Assembly: GCA_964460345.1 (NCBI GenBank) | Contig: CAYWRO010000027.1 | Location: forward strand, 1-42,779 | Length of the DNA stretch: 42,779 nucleotides | Origin: CAYWRO01 sp964460345 | GTDB taxonomy: Bacteria; Planctomycetota; Phycisphaerae; Phycisphaerales; UBA1924 | Direction of reading: 5' to 3' | In this document: positions 37,560-42,779 of the stretch, piece after piece | Layout: each line of letters opens with the position of its first letter | Position numbering within the stretch: the stretch's first letter is position 1 | Notes under the pieces: model-generated | The model's database searches: none | What the model was told of the DNA's origin: nothing | Seen by the model: the letters and a program-made list of their open reading frames with translations, nothing else | Position numbers and translations under genes: made by a program

Positions 37560-38546
37560 TCAGGCCTCGGAGAGGTCGTGGGCGGCGGTGTAGACGCCGG
37601 TGGTGAGGCGGTTGATCTGGCGCAGGATGTCGTTGGCGAGGCTGGAAGCGCCGAAGCGAAACCATTCCGGCGTGAGCCAGCGATCGCCGAGCGTCTCCTT
37701 GACCATGACGAGGTAGTGCAGGGCCTCCTTGGCGGTGCGGATGCCGCCCGCGGGCTTCATGCCAACCATGTGGCCGGTACGGAGGTAGTGGTCTCGAATC
37801 GCCTCGAGCATGATGAGCGTGACGGGCATGGTCGCGGCGGGACTCACCTTGCCCGTGCTCGTCTTGATGAACGCGCCGTGGCAGTCGCCGTCGGGGTCGC
37901 ACATCGAAGCGATCGCCAGGTCGCTGGCGCGGCGGACGTTGTCGTAGGTTTCGAGCTCGCCGGTCTCGAGGATGACCTTGAGGTGAGCGCCGCGATCCAC
38001 GCAGAGGCGCTGGACCTCACGGATCTCCTCGGCGACGTCCATGTAGCGGCCGGCGAGGAACTGGCCGCGGTTGATGACCATGTCGATCTCATCCGCGCCT
38101 TCATCGATCGCCCACGCGGCGTCGGCGAGCTTGACCTTGAGCGGGTATTGGCCGGAAGGGAAGCCGGTGGCCACGGAGGCCACACGGACCGTGCGCGGCA
38201 CGCCGGTGCGCGCGGCCTCGCTCTCGAGCGCCTCGCGTGCGATGCGGACTAGGTTGGGATAGACGCAGACGGCGGCGACGGGGGGAATGGAGACGGAATC
38301 GGAGTCCGTAGCCTCTGCCCCGCTCGCGTCGGGCCGGCTGGAAGCCGGCGTTCCAGGCTGGACGGCCTTGCGACAGAGAGCGCGGACCTTCTCGGGCGAG
38401 TCCTTCCCCTCCAGCGTGGTCAGATCGACCATGCTCATGGCCAGGCGAAGACCGGCAAGCTTCGCGCTGGTCTTGATGGAGCGCGTCTTGAACGCAGCGG
38501 CACGCTGGTCGGCCATAACGCGATCGACTGTGGGAGAGGCGAACAT
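37560..38546 (-). CDS. deoC: Deoxyribose-phosphate aldolase
   Basis: 328 residues from ATG 38546. It cleaves 2-deoxyribose-5-phosphate to glyceraldehyde-3-phosphate and acetaldehyde in deoxynucleoside catabolism. The Schiff-base Lys lies in GAFIKTSTGK, and the second Lys in MVGMKPAGGIR. Other blocks: AAVCVYPNLV, ATGFPSGQ, EIDMVINRGQFLAG and VILETGEL. This is the longer DeoC form with extra N- and C-terminal helices. Residues about 62-89 (PGTPASSRPDASGAEATDSD region) interrupt the usual link between 'RALCRKA' and 'VAAVCVYP', and their DNA contains a palindrome. The TACACT box 6 nt before the ATG suggests a leaderless mRNA. Confidence 0.93.
   Translation of the reverse strand: MFASPTVDRVMADQRAAAFKTRSIKTSAKLAGLRLAMSMVDLTTLEGKDSPEKVRALCRKAVQPGTPASSRPDASGAEATDSDSVSIPPVAAVCVYPNLVRIAREALESEAARTGVPRTVRVASVATGFPSGQYPLKVKLADAAWAIDEGADEIDMVINRGQFLAGRYMDVAEEIREVQRLCVDRGAHLKVILETGELETYDNVRRASDLAIASMCDPDGDCHGAFIKTSTGKVSPAATMPVTLIMLEAIRDHYLRTGHMVGMKPAGGIRTAKEALHYLVMVKETLGDRWLTPEWFRFGASSLANDILRQINRLTTGVYTAAHDLSEA
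38334..38355 (+). repeat. Palindromic element inside deoC
   Basis: Two nested dyads: CCGGCT-GGA-AGCCGG (38334-38348) and TGGAA...TTCCA (38339-38355). They lie in the extra segment between two conserved DeoC blocks. Confidence 0.55.
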
Positions 38547-38552
38547 CGGAGA

Positions 38553-38558
38553 AGTGTA
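38553..38558 (-). promoter_or_regulatory. -10 box TACACT of a putative leaderless deoC mRNA
   Basis: The minus-strand hexamer ends 6 nt before ATG 38546. The same hexamer and distance precede nnrE. Confidence 0.6.
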
Positions 38559-38589
38559 GATAGCGGCGTTCGGCCGAGGCCCCACAGCG

Positions 38590-40314
38590 TCAAGGGCAGT
38601 GCGGGGCGGAGGCGGGCGCGAACCAGCAGTCGAGGAAGGCGAGGAGGTCGAAGACGTCGATGTGGGCGGGGTGATCGCTGGTGCGCTCGGCCAGGGCATC
38701 GCGCGGGAACCACCAGTCGAGGTAGAGGAGCAGGTCGAAGACGGTCGCGTCGCCGTCTGCATCGGGATCGCAGGGGCAGGGGATGAACTCGATTGCGCCC
38801 ATGTCGACGGGCCAGGTGGAGTCGTCGCGGTTGGGCACGTGCGGGGCGTCGACGGAGCGCGGGTTGCCGACAAGATCGAGCGCTTGCTTCAGCGGATCGT
38901 CGCCGCGGTCGATCGCCGGGGAGGCGGGCAGGAGCGAATAGTCGTTATCCTGCCAGCCATCCGCGTAGTTGTCCGCGCCATCGGGGTTGGCGAAGTGCGG
39001 GTCTGCGTCAATGCTGCCGGTCAGAATCGGCAGCGGCGACACGATCGTCTCGACTGCGGGGACAATGCTGTAGGAGATGGTGGGAGAGGCGGACGCGGGC
39101 AGGCTTCGAAGCAGTACTTCGCCGCCCCCGCCGAGCGAGTGGTTGTTCCAGATGATGGATCCGGTGACGAAGATTGGATCGACCGCTTCATCGAACATCA
39201 GGCCTGCGCCGCGGCGGGCGGTGTTGCCGGCGATGGTCGAGCTGTAGATGATGGGGCTTGACTGGAACGCGGCATACAGCCCGCCGCCAATGTCGGCGTA
39301 ATTGTTGGCGATGAGCGTGCTGTGGCACACGAGCGATTCCTGGATGCAAATGCCGCCGCCGGCGCTCGCCGCGGAATTTCTGACAATGCGGGACCGCTTG
39401 ATGACCGGCTCTGCGTAACCCCAGTTGTACAGCCGATCGATGTAGACGCCGCCGCCGAACACGGCGCGGTTCTCGGCGATGTCGGTTGCTTCGACGCTGA
39501 CGAACGTGTTGGAGAAGATGCCACCGCCGTACACGGCCTCGTTGTTGACGATGACGGAATCAACAACTTCGAGGAACGGCTCGCCGCCGAAGACGCCGTC
39601 TATGAAGATACCGCCACCTCCATCGGCCCTGTTGTTCCGGATGACACTCGACTCCACGCGGAGGCCGCCGGTGAAGACGACCGCGATGCCCCCGTTGCGA
39701 TTGTCCTCAATGATGCAGTCGCGAACCACAGTCCGGCACGTGTTCGCACCGATGCCAGCGCCGTTGCTGCCCCGGATGGTGAGGCCATCGAATGTCAGGA
39801 CGACCGTCGAGTTCATTCCCTGGGCGGAGACGACGCCGTCCGTATTGTCCGAATGAGCGTTGAAGTAGGGCTCGTCGTCTCCATTGACGTCGCCGCTGAG
39901 AATGGTGGGAAACGCGTGGGGATCCCGCAGCGCAGGGTTCGGCGCAGCAACACCGGCGAACCCGCCCTGTATGCTCGCCGCACTTACGACGGAGCCGACC
40001 ACCTGGTCGAAGTTCACGACGAAGATCTGGTATGGATCGCCTGAGCGCTGCCGCGGCACGTACGTCCCCTGAGCCACCAGGATGTCGATCCGCTTGAGCG
40101 TTCCGTTCAGGTGCGCCGCCTCTCTCGCGGCAGCGAGCGCATCCTGCAGATCCCGCATGGGCGAGGTCCAACTCAGACCATCGCCGCCGGACGGCGCATC
40201 GTCGTCGACATGGAGCGTGAGCGTGTCGCCGGCGTGGACGGCCGCGGCGGTGGCGAGGGCGGCGAGGGTAGTGGTTGTCCGGCGGAATGGCTGGTGATGT
40301 GACGATCGAAGCAT
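38590..40314 (-). CDS. Secreted right-handed beta-helix protein with dockerin-like C-terminal tail (copy 1)
   Basis: 574 residues. The signal peptide ends near AAAVHAG|DTLTLHVDDDA. The body (about 150-450) shows beta-helix rungs with repeated NNxA.xGGGIF/Y patterns (RNNRADGGGGIFIDG, VNNEAVYGGGIFSN, ENRAVFGGGVYIDR), as in 'choice-of-anchor Q' and polysaccharide-active proteins. The final about 62 residues start CPCDPDADGDATVFDLLLYLDWWF and repeat as HIDVFDLLAFLDCWFAP...HCP. These two FDLLxxLDxWF units with EF-hand-like DxDxDG make the cysteine-bounded dockerin-like tail of Phycisphaerae secreted proteins. AGGGAG lies 5 nt before the ATG; it follows the paralogue after 27 nt, probably in one operon. 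Confidence 0.85.
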   Translation of the reverse strand: MLRSSHHQPFRRTTTTLAALATAAAVHAGDTLTLHVDDDAPSGGDGLSWTSPMRDLQDALAAAREAAHLNGTLKRIDILVAQGTYVPRQRSGDPYQIFVVNFDQVVGSVVSAASIQGGFAGVAAPNPALRDPHAFPTILSGDVNGDDEPYFNAHSDNTDGVVSAQGMNSTVVLTFDGLTIRGSNGAGIGANTCRTVVRDCIIEDNRNGGIAVVFTGGLRVESSVIRNNRADGGGGIFIDGVFGGEPFLEVVDSVIVNNEAVYGGGIFSNTFVSVEATDIAENRAVFGGGVYIDRLYNWGYAEPVIKRSRIVRNSAASAGGGICIQESLVCHSTLIANNYADIGGGLYAAFQSSPIIYSSTIAGNTARRGAGLMFDEAVDPIFVTGSIIWNNHSLGGGGEVLLRSLPASASPTISYSIVPAVETIVSPLPILTGSIDADPHFANPDGADNYADGWQDNDYSLLPASPAIDRGDDPLKQALDLVGNPRSVDAPHVPNRDDSTWPVDMGAIEFIPCPCDPDADGDATVFDLLLYLDWWFPRDALAERTSDHPAHIDVFDLLAFLDCWFAPASAPHCP

Positions 40315-40341
40315 GGATTCTCCCTGGGCGGGGCGCGAGGA

Positions 40342-42021
40342 TCAGGGGCAAGGTGGCGTGGAAGTGGGCGCGAACCAGCAGTCGAGGAAGGCGAGGAGAT
40401 CGAAGACGTTGATGCGGAAGTACGGATCGCCGTCCCGTTCGGCGCGAAGATCTTCATCGAACCACAAGTCAAGGTACAAGAGCAGATCGGCGGGCGTGGT
40501 GGAATGGTCACCGTCGATCTCGCAGGGGCACGCGACGTATTCGATTGCACCCATGTCGGTCGGCCAGGGTTGGCCATCGCCGGCGAGGGGAACGTCAATC
40601 GTGCGGATGTTTCCCAAAAGGTCGAGGGCTCGGCGAGCAGGTCCGCCGCGGTCGATGGCGGGTGAGGCGGCCTGCAGCGAGTAGTCGTTGTCCTGCCATG
40701 CCTCTGGATCATCATTTGGACCGTCTGGATCTACGAACAGAGGATCGGCGTCGAGGACTTCCTGTGTGATTGCAGGACCCGAGTTGTTCAGTTCGATCCC
40801 CTCAGCACCGCCCTGGAGAATGTTCCGGACAAGTTCAGGAGTGCTGCCGGCCGACACTCCCCACAATTGCATCTGGCCGGTTCCGCCATTTCGAGCTGTG
40901 TTCCCCCAAATGATTGAGCCCTCTATGGGCTCTCTCGTTTCGGTGCCGAAGTAGGCGGCTGCGGGGCCGTTCCAAGCGACATTGTTTGCAATCGTGGTTG
41001 AGTAGATGGCTGGCCGCCCCCCCCAGTGCACGCAGAGGCCGCCGCCAGTGCCGGCAGCCTGATTGTCGGCAATGAGACTGTCATAGCAATTGATGCGGCC
41101 GTTGATGAACATCCCCGCCCCGTCGACAGCGTGGTTGCCGACGATGCCCGACCGCGACAAAGTCGAACCCGCGCCCCAGTCGAGATAGAGCCCGCCTCCG
41201 GCGATTGCGCGATTCCCGGAGAGTGTGCTCTTCGCGATCACGGCGGCCGATCTCGATAGGCCGTCCACAAACAAGCCCCCGCCGTGGAGCGCTTCGTTGC
41301 GGCGCACGAGGCTTGAAACTACTGTGAAGCTCCCCCCACCATCCACAAAGATCCCCCCGCCTTCGTTCGCCGCGCGGTTCTCCTCGATCACACAGTCGAT
41401 TGCGTAGCAGTCTCCTTCTGACACAGAAAGGCCCCCTCCGTCGCCGTTCGCATTGCCTCCACGGATCGTGAGTCCGAACAGTGCAATCGAAGACGAGTTC
41501 ACTGCCAGCGCGGCGACGACGCCATTGCTGTTATCGTCATAGTTCACGAAGCCGGGCTGGTCATCTCCGTTGAGATCACCGCTGAGCACCGTGGGAAACG
41601 CTTGAGGATCGTGCAAGGCGGGATCCGGCGCGCCCACCCCCGCGTAGCCGCCCCACACATCGATTCCTCTTACCGCCGACCCTGGTACAGCGGGGAAATC
41701 GAGCACGAATCTGCGCGATACATCTCCTGTTCCGCTGTCTGGCTTGTAGGTGCCTTGTGCGATCAGAATGTTGATGCGTCGCACCGTGTCATCCGTTTGC
41801 GCTGTCTGCCGTCCGAGCTGAATCGCATCCTGAAGATCACGGAGCGCGCCGTCCCAACTCAAACCATCTCCTCCGGCGGGCGCATCGTCGTCGACGTGGA
41901 GAGTCAGCGTGCTACCGGCGTGGACGGCCGCGGCGGTGGTTAGGGCGGCGAGGGTGGCTGAGGTGGTGAGTATGTGGCGGCGGGGGTTGCGGGGTGTGGA
42001 GGGGGGCGGGGTTGTGGTCAT
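40342..42021 (-). CDS. Secreted right-handed beta-helix protein with dockerin-like C-terminal tail (copy 2)
   Basis: 559 residues from ATG 42021, set by CAGGAG 5 nt upstream and a signal sequence that ends at AAVHAG|STLTLHVDDDAPAGGDGLSW, nearly the same as copy 1. Beta-helix rungs are similar (EENRAANEGGGIFVDGGGSF, RRNEALHGGGLFVDG, SGNRAIAGGGLYLDW). The tail is CPCEIDGDHSTTPADLLLYLDLWF ... INVFDLLAFLDCWFAP...PCP. Both copies are likely exported and held to the surface or to a scaffold through the tail. The substrate (glycan binding or cleavage) is unknown. The first gene of the pair; its upstream region is the repeat-rich stretch to the right edge. Confidence 0.85.
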   Translation of the reverse strand: MTTTPPPSTPRNPRRHILTTSATLAALTTAAAVHAGSTLTLHVDDDAPAGGDGLSWDGALRDLQDAIQLGRQTAQTDDTVRRINILIAQGTYKPDSGTGDVSRRFVLDFPAVPGSAVRGIDVWGGYAGVGAPDPALHDPQAFPTVLSGDLNGDDQPGFVNYDDNSNGVVAALAVNSSSIALFGLTIRGGNANGDGGGLSVSEGDCYAIDCVIEENRAANEGGGIFVDGGGSFTVVSSLVRRNEALHGGGLFVDGLSRSAAVIAKSTLSGNRAIAGGGLYLDWGAGSTLSRSGIVGNHAVDGAGMFINGRINCYDSLIADNQAAGTGGGLCVHWGGRPAIYSTTIANNVAWNGPAAAYFGTETREPIEGSIIWGNTARNGGTGQMQLWGVSAGSTPELVRNILQGGAEGIELNNSGPAITQEVLDADPLFVDPDGPNDDPEAWQDNDYSLQAASPAIDRGGPARRALDLLGNIRTIDVPLAGDGQPWPTDMGAIEYVACPCEIDGDHSTTPADLLLYLDLWFDEDLRAERDGDPYFRINVFDLLAFLDCWFAPTSTPPCP

Positions 42022-42107
42022 GGCTTCTCCTGGGGCCGGGGCGCTGTGGGAAGGGGCGCTGCGGCCTTGGGGTGTATCGGCGGGGTGTGGCGGCTGGGGC
42101 CAGAAGC

Positions 42108-42137
42108 GCGCACCGGGGGTGTTTCGCCCCGGTGCGC
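42108..42137. repeat. Perfect 11-bp hairpin upstream of the beta-helix pair
   Basis: GCGCACCGGGG pairs with CCCCGGTGCGC around an 8-nt loop, 87 nt before the copy 2 start. It has no T-tract on the minus strand. It may end transcription from the right or structure the leader. Confidence 0.5.
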
Positions 42138-42564
42138 GGGTTGGGGTGTGCACGTCTCTCTCGCGAGAGGGGGTCTTCGGATGTCGGCCATTGCCCGGGC
42201 CGCGGGAGCCGATCCGGGGTTTGGTGGGTCGGCTTGGTGAATGGCAGATCTGCTGTCGACGCGTCGCTTGTGTTTGTCCGGACGTTCAGGAGGTTGATGT
42301 GAATGAAACTGGAAAGAGATGAAACGAAACAGGAAGGCCTTCCACAATTGGGTGAGCGGTACGGGTCGGGCGCGCAGGATGTGCCGTTTTTGGTGTTGCG
42401 CGCGACGCAAGATGGTGGCGGAGCGTGAGTTACGATTTTTGATTTTTTTTCTGGCGCGGGGTGCCTTTGTGACGTTTTGGCGCGCGCAGATGTGGCCGTT
42501 TTGGTTGAGGAGGGGGTTGGCTTGTGGCGACGCTGTTGCGCCCGAGGTTGGGGCGCGCTTTCAG

Positions 42565-42759
42565 GGCTCCGGGGGAGCCGGCCTGCTTACCCAGGGCGTT
42601 GCCCTGGGCTTTGGCTGATGCGCACTTTTGGTGCTGGGTGCGCGCGCGCCGCCTTGCGAACGGAAGCATGGCTTGCAGCGGGGCGCCGCGGTTAAGCCGT
42701 GGCACTACGTTGCGGTTGGGGGAACGCTTCCTGACCAGCATTATGCGCCGTTAGGCGCA
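42565..42759. repeat. Array of four hairpins at the right edge
   Basis: Within 195 bp are GGCTCC-GGG-GGAGCC (42565-42579), CCCAGGGC-GTT-GCCCTGGG (42590-42608), GCCGCGG-TTAAG-CCGTGGC (42685-42703, one G-U) and TGCGCC-GTTA-GGCGCA (42744-42759). The 18-nt string at 42718-42735 recurs at 33087-33104. No convincing gene lies in 42022-42779. From memory, similar palindromes recur between planctomycete genes; this was not searched. Confidence 0.6.
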
Positions 42760-42779
42760 GGTTAGGTTGCGCAAGAAGA

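Noticed and set aside
42319..42754. Several overlapping short ORFs on both strands at the right edge.
   Set aside because: They read straight through the hairpin array, have no recognisable domain, and have low-complexity composition. They are best seen as translations of repeat DNA.
42750..42766. GTTAGGC and GTTAGGT look like the core site of an integron attC.
   Set aside because: No matching RYYYAAC core was found at a plausible distance on either strand, and no cassette gene or integrase is present. The first is simply half of a small hairpin.
1..42779. CRISPR arrays, tRNA or rRNA genes, prophage or transposase genes.
   Set aside because: Gene-free stretches were read for regular direct repeats, tRNA T-loop and anticodon patterns, and transposase motifs; none was found. 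The only RNA gene supported is the SRP RNA.

Overview
The window is high-GC bacterial DNA (by eye well above 60% G+C, with nearly all third codon positions G or C). Its gene content points to Planctomycetota, probably class Phycisphaerae. The indicators are pseudopilins of the FTLIELLVVVAIIAVL type, secreted proteins ending in cysteine-bounded FDLLAFLDCWF dockerin-like tails, thrombospondin type 3 (TSP3) calcium repeats, and small CPxC...CPECG zinc-ribbon membrane proteins. It looks like a metagenomic or draft scaffold. A 100-N gap at 3165-3264 is flanked by the same 55 bases on both sides, and collapsing it restores one intact gene.

Layout. 1-5.6 kb: the end of a His-rich protein, a pseudopilin, a retropepsin-like zinc protease overlapping a RimK-type ATP-grasp ligase with a C-terminal RCK_C/TrkA_C domain, a lipoprotein, and UDP-sugar dehydrogenase. 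5.7-16.9 kb: L,D-transpeptidase, 5-formyl-THF cyclo-ligase, GH57 glycosidase, a secreted protein, a TonB-like protein, a TlpA thioredoxin with repeats, a glycosyltransferase overlapping ExbD/TolR, NAD(P)HX epimerase, bifunctional nuclease and TruD. 17-25.9 kb: a KefB/YbaL-type antiporter, then a five-gene overlapping operon (HAD phosphatase, metallo-beta-lactamase exonuclease, ATP-dependent DNA ligase, Lhr-Core helicase, PdeM/MPE nuclease). The last four form a known DNA-repair cassette. 26-28.8 kb: a tandem pair of secreted TSP3 proteins with matching promoters and terminators. 29-38.6 kb: a yeast-Fcy1-like deaminase, a methyltransferase, TruB, membrane proteins, a YacL-like PIN/TRAM protein, an SRP RNA gene missed by ORF calling, a large secreted protein, a lipoprotein and DeoC. 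38.6-42.0 kb: a tandem pair of beta-helix proteins with dockerin-like tails. 42.0-42.8 kb: a gene-free stretch with an array of perfect hairpins.

Three things stand out beyond the gene list. (1) Two translation-initiation styles coexist. At least eleven genes have a TANNNT box ending exactly 5 or 6 nt before the start codon and no Shine-Dalgarno, as expected for leaderless mRNAs. About fourteen others have a clear Shine-Dalgarno. The SRP RNA gene, whose 5' end can be placed independently from its closing stem, has the same box at the same distance, which supports reading these boxes as -10 elements. (2) Palindromic repeats appear to have inserted in frame into conserved housekeeping genes (truB, deoC, lhr and possibly the truD N terminus). 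The truB copy is identical over 21 nt to an intergenic copy 7 kb away. This resembles the palindromic elements known inside Rickettsia genes. (3) An 18-nt sequence is shared between the structured region after the SRP RNA gene and the hairpin array at the right edge, which suggests a dispersed repeat family.
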